DNA of 39,495 nt from a virus, in IMG/VR virus record IMGVR_UViG_3300023223_000155, positions 1 to 39,495 of that record. The stretch is one strand, 5' to 3'. The position numbers and the translations under genes are program-made. The notes below the pieces were generated by a model. That model had not been told where the DNA came from. It worked only from the letters and a program-made list of their open reading frames with translations, and did not search any database. Below are positions 8,531-14,844 of this stretch, piece by piece. How positions within the stretch are numbered: the first letter of the stretch is position 1; the number at the start of each line of letters is the position of its first letter.

Positions 8531-8571
8531 AACGAGAAAACCCCGCCAGAGGCGCATTGCAAAGAGGCGGG
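8531..8571 (-). terminator. Rho-independent terminator between early and late minus-strand blocks
   Basis: On the minus strand, CCCGCC (8566-8571) and GGCGGG (8542-8547) pair around an 18-nt loop that can form a smaller stem, followed directly by GTTTTCTC (8540 downward). It lies between the last gene of the 17.5-8.6 kb block and the first late gene, the classical position for late-gene control by antitermination. No antiterminator gene was recognised. Confidence 0.65.
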
Positions 8572-8600
8572 CAGGGTATTGTTGGGTATAGTTTACGGCC

Positions 8601-8774
8601 TTATAGGCGGCTTGTCAACTTGTTCATGATGTCTGCAACCTTGTCCGGTATCTTCCGTTCGCCATTTTCATAATTCCAGATAGTCTGTTTTGTGCAATCA
8701 AGAACACGCGCAAGATCAGCCTTGAATTCGTAGCAGTTCTGTAACCGCAATTTTTTAAACTCTAGTGGTGTCAT
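8601..8774 (-). CDS. Small HTH (Cro/XRE-type) DNA-binding protein, 57 aa
   Basis: The frame from the ATG at 8772-8774 encodes MTPLEFKKLRLQNCYEFKAD then LARVLDCTKQTIWNYENGER and KIPDKVADIMNKL. This is a compact XRE/Cro-type helix-turn-helix: 'LAxxLxxxxxTIxxxExGxRxIP'. It is the last gene of the minus-strand early block, directly before the terminator and the late genes, so it is a good candidate for a regulator of the early-late switch. The start overlaps the preceding stop (ATGA). Confidence 0.8.
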   Translation of the reverse strand: MTPLEFKKLRLQNCYEFKADLARVLDCTKQTIWNYENGERKIPDKVADIMNKLTSRL

Positions 8775-9052
8775 TCATCTTCTCCATCATAACAACTATA
8801 CCGCTTTCCTGGCCGCTTCGGGTTGCTCTCGTCAATCATCCGCTGCAATTCTGCCTTACGTGCTTCTACCTCCTTGTCCCTGTTGTTGGTCACGGGCTTG
8901 CGCTGTACCTCGCATATGACTGTATGCCACATTAGAACCCTGCCGTTCGTTCGTGGCCCCGGTGCTGCCTGCCATGCCTTTGATGCCAGCATGTCGGGGT
9001 CTATCTTTTGACGGCGGCAATATGCTCGACATTTCTGTTCAAGGGTTAACAT
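8771..9052 (-). CDS. Hypothetical basic protein, ~93 aa
   Basis: From the ATG at 9052 the protein reads MLTLEQKCRAYCRRQKIDPD and ends KRYSCYDGEDE. It is Cys/Arg-rich with a central conserved-looking WQAAPGP / VLMWHTVICEVQRK segment. The open frame extends to 9097, so the start is uncertain. Its stop overlaps the HTH gene start by 4 nt. No family was recognised. Confidence 0.6.
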   Translation of the reverse strand: MLTLEQKCRAYCRRQKIDPDMLASKAWQAAPGPRTNGRVLMWHTVICEVQRKPVTNNRDKEVEARKAELQRMIDESNPKRPGKRYSCYDGEDE

Positions 9053-9246
9053 GTTAATGAGCACTTGGGACATGGGCATGAAATCATGTGGACACAAACA
9101 GACTTATCCTTTTTTATGCCCGTCCCCCGACATGATGAACATTGCTGATGTAGACACTGTCTGTTTTCTTCCTTCATATTTTTCCACATTTCCATAGAGC
9201 CTTCAATTGATACGTCAAATTCTTTACGTAATTGTTTCTCATTCAT
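9046..9246 (-). CDS. Small zinc-finger-like protein, 66 aa
   Basis: The N-terminal half is helical and charged. The C-terminal half has CSSCRGTG, then CVHMISCPCPKC, i.e. CxxCxGxG followed by CPxC, a DnaJ-type zinc-binding arrangement. RBS AGGAGAGAGAAG precedes the ATG. Zinc binding is inferred; target unknown. Confidence 0.65.
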   Translation of the reverse strand: MNEKQLRKEFDVSIEGSMEMWKNMKEENRQCLHQQCSSCRGTGIKKDKSVCVHMISCPCPKCSLTC

Positions 9247-9258
9247 CTTCTCTCTCCT

Positions 9259-9468
9259 TTATTTATCCTGCACATCCTGCCATACCCCGGAGATAAGCAC
9301 AAAAGCTATAAGCTCATCGCGGGTAACTAAAAGCCCATCAAATAAAAACCCATCATCCAATATTTCCATATATCCGTTTTTGCCGCTAATGCCTTTTATC
9401 TCGCCATCAATCATTATGTATTCAAAATCTACTGGCTCCGGTGGTGTGAATTTAATTACGTTATTCAT
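9259..9468 (-). CDS. Hypothetical protein, 69 aa
   Basis: The start MNNVIKFTPPEPVDFEYIMI at 9468 is preceded by AGAGGACAATTAAG and overlaps the upstream stop region by context. The open frame reaches 9501 but has a poorer start. The sequence is acidic with IDGEIKGISGKNGYMEILDD, suggestive of small beta strands. No family was recognised. Confidence 0.6.
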   Translation of the reverse strand: MNNVIKFTPPEPVDFEYIMIDGEIKGISGKNGYMEILDDGFLFDGLLVTRDELIAFVLISGVWQDVQDK

Positions 9469-9469
9469 C

Positions 9470-9661
9470 TTAATTGTCCTCTTTAACATCTGGTTTTGCA
9501 AAAATCTTGCACCTTACGGTTAAAACCGTCCCTTGTGGACTGGCATCAATTGATATAACCGGCATTTCTTCGAAATTGAGATGTGAACAATCATCTTGTT
9601 GATGTTGACATACTGCGCACATGCCGCCCTTTGGGACATATAAATCTTTTTCAATCCTCAT
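9470..9661 (-). CDS. Hypothetical CxxC protein, 63 aa
   Basis: CAVCQHQQDDCSHLNF (about residues 15-30) supplies a CxxC...C..H set compatible with metal binding, followed by a beta-rich tail (PVISIDASPQGTVLTVRCKI). RBS AAGGAGAGAGAAG precedes the ATG at 9661. It is packed tightly against the next gene. Function is unknown. Confidence 0.6.
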   Translation of the reverse strand: MRIEKDLYVPKGGMCAVCQHQQDDCSHLNFEEMPVISIDASPQGTVLTVRCKIFAKPDVKEDN

Positions 9662-9687
9662 CTTCTCTCTCCTTACGATTAATTAAT

Positions 9688-9960
9688 TTATCCTACGGGC
9701 GGTATATGATAAACTGGAAACGGGACAGAATCTACTGCTCTCATAATACCCGCAAACCAGCATTCACCCTTCTCTGTGATCTCAAAGTGTGGCCGGTTAT
9801 AGCCTTCATGTTTTATAACCTCGTGGGCTTCTATGAGCCTTAATACCCCATCTTCGCAGTACTGTGTGCATATCTCTTGATGAAGAGGGTTGGTTATATT
9901 TTCCGGGTCCGTTGGTGTTGTAAAATAGTTCATAATTATACTTAATTCTAACGGTGACAT
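9688..9960 (-). CDS. Conserved phage protein with winged-helix look, 90 aa
   Basis: The start MSPLELSIIMNYFTTPTDPE at 9960 has RBS GGAGAACACT. The pattern 'SPLELSIIMNYFTTPxDPEN ... EDGVLRLIE ... FEITEKGECWF' is recognisable from small conserved phage and prophage proteins of alphaproteobacteria-type phages. The TEKGE motif is typical of the wing of a winged helix. Likely a small DNA-binding protein; not proven. Confidence 0.65.
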   Translation of the reverse strand: MSPLELSIIMNYFTTPTDPENITNPLHQEICTQYCEDGVLRLIEAHEVIKHEGYNRPHFEITEKGECWFAGIMRAVDSVPFPVYHIPPVG

Positions 9961-9970
9961 AGTGTTCTCC

Positions 9971-10387
9971 TTACGATTGCTCAAGCATTTTGCCGAGCAG
10001 GTTCATCTTCTGTTTGAATTTATAATTAGCCGCATAAATATATTTTCTCAGCGTGTTGTCGTTTGGGAAAAATTCATTTGTTTCATTCATCACCAAATTA
10101 AATATGCCTTGGTCAACTGCAAAATACGGATACTCAGCCCTAACCAAATAACCTGCCGTTGCTCCGATAAATACCTTTACCGCGCTGTTTTCCATATTCT
10201 GCATTGGCTTCCTAGCGCGCAACTTTGTTATTTCAATTATAGCCGCCTTCATACTGATCGGTTCCAACGCCGCCATTCCCTGGATATACGTCTTTCCCCA
10301 CATCTCCAAATCATTCGGTGGTATCTTGGGTAGCCTGTAGTCGTCAGGGTCGGCATAGGCGCTTGTCGCTCCCTCATGGTATGTCAT
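9971..10387 (-). CDS. Replication partner protein candidate (lambda P position), 138 aa
   Basis: The frame is open up to 10678, but the upper part overlaps the replication initiator gene. The start MTYHEGATSAYADPDDYRLP at 10387 gives a 14-nt overlap with that gene's stop. The protein is helical with LRARKPMQN and a C-terminal KFKQKMNLLGKMLEQS. It follows the initiator as P/DnaC-type loaders do in lambdoid phages, but has no ATP-binding motif and no recognised domain. Role is inferred from position. Confidence 0.5.
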   Translation of the reverse strand: MTYHEGATSAYADPDDYRLPKIPPNDLEMWGKTYIQGMAALEPISMKAAIIEITKLRARKPMQNMENSAVKVFIGATAGYLVRAEYPYFAVDQGIFNLVMNETNEFFPNDNTLRKYIYAANYKFKQKMNLLGKMLEQS

Positions 10388-11120
10388 CACCGAGTTCATT
10401 GATGAGTTCTGTTGCGATGTTAATGAGGGGAGTACCGCTGCCCCTTGGTCGCCCGTTTCGATTACCGCTGTGATTTCCGTTCCATTCGATAGAATTAGTG
10501 ATCCACTTAAGATAGGCTCGTTTCCAGTTCTTTTTAATTGGGTACTTGGCATCCTCTCCGATGAAGTGGTCGAACATTTTCCTAAATTCAACACAAGCCC
10601 TTTCCCTGCTAAGCCCTTTTCCTGCTGCTGCTTCAATGTATTCATCAGGGATTGAGTCGCCGTCTTTAAATTTTCCATCTATTCGTGATCCTTTAGTTGT
10701 GGGGTTCTTATCTACTTTACCTTCTTTACCTTCTTTACCTTCTTTAAGTGTTGTCGTCTGCCTGTCGTCTGCCTGTCGTTTGCCTGCTTTCTGCTTGTCA
10801 ACCGATTGATGCTTGTCATAGTTAGTTATTGATATAATTGAATATTTATTGAATATCTGCCTGTCAATCATGCACTCATCAGATAATATTCTTATAATAC
10901 GCCTTAGTTTTGAAACAGACACTCCAGACCTATTAGAGAAGGCATTTAAACCGAATATTAATTGACCTCGCTTGACGTGAACAGGAGAGCCATTAAGTAT
11001 TGTTTTATTGTCTTTGAAATTAGCCTCGGCAACCATCCTAAACCACACAGCAAAGAAGTTCGGGTCAGAGGCACACCAATGCTCTGTTATATCTCGCTGA
11101 AGCTTTATCCATCCTGCCAT
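10374..11120 (-). CDS. Replication initiator, phage O / DnaD-like
   Basis: The roughly 248-residue protein opens MAGWIKLQRDITEHWCASDP then NFFAVWFRMVAEANFKD, and KRGQLIFGLNAFSNRSGVS, the N-terminal winged-helix of phage replisome-organiser proteins that bind the origin. Its middle is a Gly/Lys-rich linker (TLKEGKEGKEGKVDKN), and the C-terminal part (about 160-225) is DnaD-like helical with KNWKRAYLKWI. The DNA for the linker contains tandem CTTTACCTT repeats near 10722-10745, where initiator genes often carry origin iterons. Start is ATG 11120, or GTG 11123. Confidence 0.75.
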   Translation of the reverse strand: MAGWIKLQRDITEHWCASDPNFFAVWFRMVAEANFKDNKTILNGSPVHVKRGQLIFGLNAFSNRSGVSVSKLRRIIRILSDECMIDRQIFNKYSIISITNYDKHQSVDKQKAGKRQADDRQTTTLKEGKEGKEGKVDKNPTTKGSRIDGKFKDGDSIPDEYIEAAAGKGLSRERACVEFRKMFDHFIGEDAKYPIKKNWKRAYLKWITNSIEWNGNHSGNRNGRPRGSGTPLINIATELINELGDDIP

Positions 11121-11128
11121 CACTAAAG

Positions 11129-11644
11129 TTACCCTTCCAGATATCTAGCTTCAAAACCGTAATAATCTTCATCTGTAGATGCTCCAGGCTTCCACCCTGG
11201 TGTGTTCTCTAAAACAATCCCCTTTGATGGGCTAAATCCTAATTCATAAACTTCTAACCAATCAATAGACTGCGCTAAGTAGCATAGGTCGCTACCGCTT
11301 ACGGGCAATGTTTTAAGCCCAATCAAGTGAATATTTATTTCACATACATAAGGGCAATATTCAAAAAAATCATGGAAAAAAGATTTATACCTAGCGCACT
11401 GACTTATGTGGTGGTGATTTAATTTTGTATTCTTTAATTCTAATAAATGGAACTCAATGGCGGGTTGCGTTTCTGCGACAAAGTATTTTTTATACAACAG
11501 AATATCGCCCGTTCCATAAGAACCAAACTTTGGTTGACGGATAACTTTATAGCCGTCGTCATCACATAGCATTTTACTGAAATGTTCAATATTATCTATG
11601 AACATATCTTCTAGGTTTTTTTCGCTGTCAAAATGTATTGTCAT
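11129..11644 (-). CDS. PD-(D/E)XK-like nuclease, probable moron, 171 aa
   Basis: From the ATG at 11644 (RBS AGGAAAG) the protein shows FGSYGTGDILLY (D47), then FHLLELKNTK (E69-x-K71), then a helix with ISQCARY. This is the D...ExK...Q order of the PD-(D/E)XK nuclease core. An N-terminal helix with LEDMFIDNIE adds an acidic residue. It has its own strong promoter and a structured 5' leader inside the minus-strand block, typical of an independently expressed accessory gene. It could be a restriction-like, exclusion or recombination nuclease; no specific family is asserted. Confidence 0.6.
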   Translation of the reverse strand: MTIHFDSEKNLEDMFIDNIEHFSKMLCDDDGYKVIRQPKFGSYGTGDILLYKKYFVAETQPAIEFHLLELKNTKLNHHHISQCARYKSFFHDFFEYCPYVCEINIHLIGLKTLPVSGSDLCYLAQSIDWLEVYELGFSPSKGIVLENTPGWKPGASTDEDYYGFEARYLEG

Positions 11645-11673
11645 AAACTTTCCTATGTTGCTTTCCTGGGATG

Positions 11674-11738
11674 AAGTGTGGCGGGTCGGAAAGCGAAACC
11701 TCATAAAGAGCAACCAATATGATTTTTTCGCCACACTT
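11674..11738 (-). promoter_or_regulatory. Leader inverted repeat upstream of nuclease gene
   Basis: AAGTGTGGCG (11674-11683) and its exact complement CGCCACACTT (11729-11738) form a 10-bp inverted repeat spaced by 45 nt. The upstream arm coincides with the expected transcription start of the promoter at 11741-11768, and the other arm ends about 20 nt before the nuclease RBS. It could fold the 5' leader RNA or act as an operator pair. Confidence 0.5.
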
Positions 11739-11740
11739 AT

Positions 11741-11768
11741 ATTATACATATGTTTGTGGGTTTATCAA
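11741..11768 (-). promoter_or_regulatory. Sigma70-type promoter for nuclease gene
   Basis: On the minus strand TTGATA (11763-11768), a 16-bp spacer and a perfect TATAAT (11741-11746) are present. The predicted start is near 11734, about 90 nt before the nuclease ATG. It is the best single promoter in the minus-strand block. Confidence 0.7.
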
Positions 11769-12094
11769 GGGTGTTGTTCAAGTCCGACAAACCTTAAAAT
11801 ATTTCTCTCAGCTCTCATCCCGGCAATATGTATTTTCCTCCTAGACCAGTGACTGCTTATATTGCTTTTGATGCATTTTTTAAATTTCCCAACGGACATA
11901 CAGCCTTTCGCTCTATTGCATTCTAGACAGGCTACGGAAAGATTATCATTATCATCTGTCCCGCCGTCCTTTTGTGGCCTTATGTGTTCTAAGGTGCCTT
12001 CTGACAGTGGGCAATGGCAATATATGCAGCGGTTATTTTGTTCTATTAAAATTCTTTGCCGGGATATTTTTCTCCAACGATTACGATAAATCAT
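11765..12094 (-). CDS. HNH endonuclease, 109 aa
   Basis: A classical HNH zinc-type nuclease: CIYCHCPL (C23, C26), TLEHIRPQKDGGTDDNDNLS (catalytic H37, N51) and ACLECNRAKG (C56, C59). RBS AGGAGAAGAAA precedes the ATG. It may be a free-standing homing-type or recombination nuclease. It lies away from the terminase genes, so a cos-cleavage helper role is less likely. Confidence 0.88.
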   Translation of the reverse strand: MIYRNRWRKISRQRILIEQNNRCIYCHCPLSEGTLEHIRPQKDGGTDDNDNLSVACLECNRAKGCMSVGKFKKCIKSNISSHWSRRKIHIAGMRAERNILRFVGLEQHP

Positions 12095-12106
12095 TTTCTT
12101 CTCCTA

Positions 12107-12298
12107 TTAATTTCTATGATGATTCATATATATTGCCACCGCTAACGGCACACCAAATATAAGAAGTGTCGTAAACACAATCCAATAACAGGTCTTATAC
12201 GAATCTTTTATTTCCATAACCTTCATTGCTGATGGCATGACTGTAGTTATTTGATTGAACATAAAATATATAACTACAAGGTTTGCTGCTATGTACAA
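12107..12298 (-). CDS. Small two-TM membrane protein, ~63 aa
   Basis: There are two hydrophobic segments, about residues 3-16 (IAANLVVIYFMF) and 38-57 (CYWIVFTTLLIFGVPLAVAI), with a short basic tail. The start is uncertain: a TTG at 12298 or an ATG at 12262, neither with a well-spaced RBS. A structured leader with two hairpins lies upstream (12382-12438). Role unknown; membrane location is inferred. Confidence 0.5.
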   Translation of the reverse strand: MYIAANLVVIYFMFNQITTVMPSAMKVMEIKDSYKTCYWIVFTTLLIFGVPLAVAIYMNHHRN

Positions 12299-12381
12299 TA
12301 AATACCAGATTTTATTTCTCCTTCCGTTCCTTTAAATTTAACTTGTGTATCTCCAGAAGAGTGCTATACTGAGGGCCTCCC

Positions 12382-12438
12382 AGAGTGTCCTACACTCTCC
12401 TTTGTCGCCCACCGCTAGTTGTTTATCGCGGTGGGCGT
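12382..12438 (-). promoter_or_regulatory. Double hairpin with minus-strand copy of the ACGCCC leader motif
   Basis: On the minus strand AACGCCCACCGC pairs with GCGGTGGGCG (12428-12437 with 12406-12415), a perfect 10-bp stem with 12-nt loop. It is followed by a second hairpin AGAGTGT-AGG-ACACTCT (12382-12398). The first begins with the same (TAA)...AACGCCC...GGGC signature that precedes the plus-strand genes, shortly after the stop of the previous gene. No gene starts directly after it; the gap 12299-12445 otherwise looks non-coding. Confidence 0.6.
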
Positions 12439-12445
12439 TCCTCGT

Positions 12446-12607
12446 TTATGGCTTCTTTGACAAGCCCTTAGACTGTGCCTTGCTGTAAATAGCCTCTGTT
12501 GAGTATAACACCCCTTCCATGAAGTAAAGCCTTCCCCGCATCTGGTGCACCGTTATGCTGCTGTAGTGGTTACATAGGTATTCTATGGCTCGCTTGTTCC
12601 AGATCAC
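12446..12607 (-). CDS. Hypothetical protein, 53 aa, GTG start
   Basis: The GTG at 12607 is preceded by a perfect AAGGAG with 6-nt spacing and clears the upstream gene (stop at 12618), whereas the longer frame to 12673 overlaps it. The product VIWNKRAIEYLCNHYSSITV, then HQMRGRLYFMEGVLYS is basic and helical, resembling a small DNA-binding fold. No family was recognised. Confidence 0.6.
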   Translation of the reverse strand: MIWNKRAIEYLCNHYSSITVHQMRGRLYFMEGVLYSTEAIYSKAQSKGLSKKP

Positions 12608-12617
12608 GTCTTTCTCC

Positions 12618-12830
12618 TTAATAGTCTTCAATGTCCATCTGCTTTCCAAAGAAAATCTTTCTCTTCGCTGCAAACATCATATCAATAACGTTGTTGACCT
12701 CACTGTCAGGTACCCCGTCCTTGCTGTATTTGTTGATCGTGGCGAGTTTAATACCAGATACCCTGGAAAACTCTTTCAATGGAATATTTATTCCAACCAA
12801 GTTTTTGTTAAATTCTTTTGCGCTCATCAT
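12618..12830 (-). CDS. Small HTH regulator, 70 aa
   Basis: NIPLKEFSRVSGIKLATINK followed by YSKDGVPDSEVNNVIDMM has the 'xLxEFSRxSGIxxxTI' helix-turn-helix spacing of small phage activator/repressor proteins. Start is ATG 12830 or the adjacent ATG, with RBS GGAGAAAGACC. It sits mid-operon with other HTH genes and is probably a transcription regulator. Confidence 0.65.
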   Translation of the reverse strand: MMSAKEFNKNLVGINIPLKEFSRVSGIKLATINKYSKDGVPDSEVNNVIDMMFAAKRKIFFGKQMDIEDY

Positions 12831-12842
12831 GGTCTTTCTCCT

Positions 12843-13337
12843 TCATAATGCAGCGGCGAACTTCTGCGCCGCTTTGTAGTTTGGTAAAATTAAATTATCA
12901 ATGACAATCCGGCCTGTGAAATATAACCCCCGGCCAGTCGGTCTGTTCTCAGCATACACAGGGGAATAACCCGCGCGGCGAATGATGTTGAGGGTTAGTT
13001 CCTGCGCCGTTGTGGGGCTGGCCATTGCTGTATTATGACTGCTTGACTTAGCACTTTTCGGGTCCCATTTCTTGCACACTATATTATTCTTTGCACAATA
13101 CGAATGAAACGAATTGCTTTTAATTCCTAAAATATCAGCTATCTCTGTTTTTGTATTTGTCATGGCCAATTTCATTATCTGATCATGGTATTGCTTTATG
13201 CCAACGTGCTTAATACATATTATTTTAATCTTCTTTGCTATCAGCCTAACACGGTTATATTCATCGTTACATATATCAGCTATCTCGCCAACGGTGTGAG
13301 TTTTGTGTAACTTTCTAATTGTGTCTTCTGTGTTCAT
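12843..13337 (-). CDS. Two-HTH DNA-binding protein, 164 aa
   Basis: The start MNTEDTIRKLHKTHTVGEIA at 13337 overlaps the stop of a small membrane-peptide gene (ATGA); the longer frame to 13451 begins with TTG and is not favoured. Two homeodomain-like HTH units are visible: THTVGEIADICNDEYNRVR (about 13-32) and TNTKTEIADILGIKSNSFHS (about 60-80). The C-terminus (RRAGYSPVYAENRPTGRGLY...) is a separate basic domain. This fits an RNA-polymerase-independent DNA-binding regulator; target unknown. Confidence 0.65.
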   Translation of the reverse strand: MNTEDTIRKLHKTHTVGEIADICNDEYNRVRLIAKKIKIICIKHVGIKQYHDQIMKLAMTNTKTEIADILGIKSNSFHSYCAKNNIVCKKWDPKSAKSSSHNTAMASPTTAQELTLNIIRRAGYSPVYAENRPTGRGLYFTGRIVIDNLILPNYKAAQKFAAAL

Positions 13338-13438
13338 AACCAACCCGCCAATGTTAATATCGTCAATATTAAGGTTGTTGTCCCTACGGCTAATAGCACA
13401 GTCGAACGGTGGCTCTTTCTTTCTTGAATTTGTGTCAT
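13334..13438 (-). CDS. Single-TM membrane peptide, 34 aa
   Basis: MTQIQERKSHRS precedes a hydrophobic stretch STVLLAVGTTTLILTILTLA, giving an N-in single-span peptide. RBS TTGGAGAGACAG is well placed and the stop overlaps the next ATG (TTATGA). Its frame is open inside an apparent longer ORF of another frame, but the start and stop signals favour this one. Function unknown. Confidence 0.55.
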   Translation of the reverse strand: MTQIQERKSHRSTVLLAVGTTTLILTILTLAGWL

Positions 13439-13456
13439 TCTGTCTCTCCAAAATAT

Positions 13457-13490
13457 GCGGGTGGGTTGTCCGTTTAGATTCCCCACCCGC
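13457..13490 (-). terminator. Hairpin with T-rich tail, possible attenuator
   Basis: GCGGGTGGG (13457-13465) and CCCACCCGC (13482-13490) form a perfect 9-bp stem. On the minus strand it is followed by ATATTTTGG just before the small membrane-peptide gene. It resembles a weak rho-independent terminator in mid-operon, following a 13-codon peptide. Confidence 0.45.
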
Positions 13491-13493
13491 CAG

Positions 13494-13535
13494 TTAATCA
13501 CGACCAAAGGGGGAAGCCGTGAGTTCGCTCGTCAT
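13494..13535 (-). CDS. 13-codon mini-ORF before hairpin (possible leader peptide)
   Basis: ATGACGAGC... encodes MTSELTASPFGRD and stops. It has a good RBS (ATGGAGAAAAACT), overlaps the stop of the preceding gene (ATGA) and is followed 4 nt later by the hairpin at 13457-13490. It may be a leader peptide or only a decayed copy of the repeated gene start. Confidence 0.35.
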   Translation of the reverse strand: MTSELTASPFGRD

Positions 13536-13789
13536 AGTTTTTCTCCATTTATATCGGGCCATAAATTATCTAATGATCTAGCTTCATCAAAATTTCGTAA
13601 AATCAGTATCTCACGACCATCTTTTAAAGCTATTGTAGCGGGTCTATGTCCATGGCCGGAACAGGATGCCACAGTCTCAAAACCACCATTGTTTAGAACC
13701 TGAACAAATTCTTGAATTTCAGGATCAACATAAGCCACCCCACCTTTGGTCAGGCCAACGGGTAGCATTTCACTTTCACGGCTCGTCAT
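13532..13789 (-). CDS. Conserved phage protein with CSGHGHRP motif, 85 aa
   Basis: The start MTSRESEMLPVGLTKGGVAY at 13789 has RBS GGAGAACACT. The motif ETVASCSGHGHRPATIALKD is recognisable in small phage proteins of unknown role; the SCSGHG element also occurs in TYW3-type tRNA-modification proteins. A catalytic assignment is not justified on 85 residues. Confidence 0.65.
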   Translation of the reverse strand: MTSRESEMLPVGLTKGGVAYVDPEIQEFVQVLNNGGFETVASCSGHGHRPATIALKDGREILILRNFDEARSLDNLWPDINGEKL

Positions 13790-13934
13790 AGTGTTCTCCT
13801 GTTTTGCAGTTAATAAGATTTTTCTTCTTGCCACAGTTCCAACATTGCTCCCCGGATATAGGGGAACCGAAAGATTCACCCTTGAACCATGAGTGACCAA
13901 ATAACCAACACCAGAGGCTCGTTTGATTTGTCAT
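13776..13934 (-). CDS. Small zinc-ribbon protein (DUF1660-like), 52 aa
   Basis: The product has CWLFGHSWFKGESFG and CWNCGKKK, the 'C.LFGHxW...CxxCGK' layout of small prophage proteins such as DUF1660. The start at 13934 follows GGAGTGAATAG; the last 14 nt overlap the next gene. Its start shares AATCAAACGAGC with the gene at 16120-16287. Confidence 0.6.
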   Translation of the reverse strand: MTNQTSLWCWLFGHSWFKGESFGSPISGEQCWNCGKKKNLINCKTGEHYDEP

Positions 13935-13939
13935 TCTAT

Positions 13940-14152
13940 TCACTCCATTGTAAAACCGTGATTATAGGTAAGAACATCTCCCAGATAATAATCCGGCCCC
14001 TCAAATACAGCGTTCACCATATCTGATGTGAAATACTTTCCGTCGAACCAAACGGCCACTTTTTTTTGATGAATTGGGTTGCTTTCATTTGGGTGTAGAA
14101 ATATGGCCTGATCCACAACATTTTCAAAATCTGTTCTAATCCCGCTCGTCAT
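13940..14152 (-). CDS. Hypothetical protein, 70 aa
   Basis: It starts with the repeated ATGACGAGC gene start (MTSGIRTDFENVVDQAIFLH). It is acidic with KVAVWFDGKYFTSDMVNAV, suggestive of a small beta-alpha fold. It overlaps the upstream stop by 4 nt. No family was recognised. Confidence 0.6.
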   Translation of the reverse strand: MTSGIRTDFENVVDQAIFLHPNESNPIHQKKVAVWFDGKYFTSDMVNAVFEGPDYYLGDVLTYNHGFTME

Positions 14153-14334
14153 AATATTTTCCTTGAATTGAAACTATCGCATAATGCATCGTCACTTGTT
14201 AGGAGTTTAGTCACCCCGCAAGCAGGACGGTAAGATGTGTCATTCACGTCAATCTGATACCTGTGGGTGCAAACTCTACAACAATCAGCACTACGATAAT
14301 TTCTAACCTTACCTATTACCTTCTCATCGCTCAT
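14149..14334 (-). CDS. Cys-rich protein, 61 aa
   Basis: Five cysteines occur as CCRVCTHRY, YRPACGV and ALCDSF, compatible with a metal site. The start overlaps the preceding stop (GATGAG). No family was recognised. Confidence 0.6.
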   Translation of the reverse strand: MSDEKVIGKVRNYRSADCCRVCTHRYQIDVNDTSYRPACGVTKLLTSDDALCDSFNSRKIL

Positions 14335-14483
14335 CTTCGAGTTCCCTTTTCAGTTTTGACATCTGGGTAATATGTGCGCTCGGATTCTCTCTGCATTGAT
14401 TCCCGTTTCCAGTCGTCCCAAGTATCAACCTCTTTCTGGGCGGCATCAATTATCCGCTGAAGCCACGGGGCATATCCGCTCAT
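14331..14483 (-). CDS. Hypothetical charged protein, 50 aa
   Basis: The frame MSGYAPWLQRIIDAAQKEVD then TWDDWKRESMQRESERTYY is amphipathic helix plus a tail of charged residues. The start and stop overlap both neighbours by 4 nt, which supports translation. Unknown role. Confidence 0.55.
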   Translation of the reverse strand: MSGYAPWLQRIIDAAQKEVDTWDDWKRESMQRESERTYYPDVKTEKGTRR

Positions 14484-14656
14484 TTAAAAATATCCTTAAA
14501 TTCTGCTTTGTCTTCGTCGGATAGTCCTTCCCATCCGATTATAAACATGTTCCTGGTGAATTTTGCCAACCATCCAAGGGTGTATGAAAACCACCAAAGG
14601 GGGATGAATATCAAAAACATTATTATTTCATAAATTTTTAGTACCATGCTCGTCAT
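14480..14656 (-). CDS. Single-TM membrane protein, 58 aa
   Basis: It starts with ATGACGAGC. A hydrophobic segment IIMFLIFIPLWWFSYTLGW (about 11-29) precedes a cytoplasmic-type tail ending WEGLSDEDKAEFKDIFK. It overlaps both neighbours. Function unknown; membrane location inferred. Confidence 0.6.
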   Translation of the reverse strand: MTSMVLKIYEIIMFLIFIPLWWFSYTLGWLAKFTRNMFIIGWEGLSDEDKAEFKDIFK

Positions 14657-14844
14657 AGTTTTTCCGATCTCTTTTTGTTTTTACGTTGCCGTTTAGCTTC
14701 AGCCTTGGACATCAATAGTTGATCTGTAGGATTGTTAGGGTCTTTAGGCGGGTTAGTTCTTGTCGGCACTACACTATGTACGTTGCCCATTTCACCGAAC
14801 ATCCCTAACATTGTCCATGCTGTTATATTGACTTTCGCGCTCAT
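14653..14844 (-). CDS. Hypothetical protein with basic tail, 63 aa
   Basis: The N-terminus MSAKVNITAWTMLGMFGEMG is followed by a Pro-rich linker and a basic helix KAEAKRQRKNKKRSEKL. It overlaps both neighbours by a few bases. No family was recognised. Confidence 0.55.
   Translation of the reverse strand: MSAKVNITAWTMLGMFGEMGNVHSVVPTRTNPPKDPNNPTDQLLMSKAEAKRQRKNKKRSEKL

Noticed and set aside
9971-10678. 235-aa protein over the replication initiator
   Set aside because: The upper half is a shadow of the initiator gene; the start at 10387 gives normal overlap.
12843-13451. 202-aa version of the two-HTH protein
   Set aside because: It would use a TTG and overlap a small membrane-peptide gene with better signals; the ATG at 13337 is preferred.
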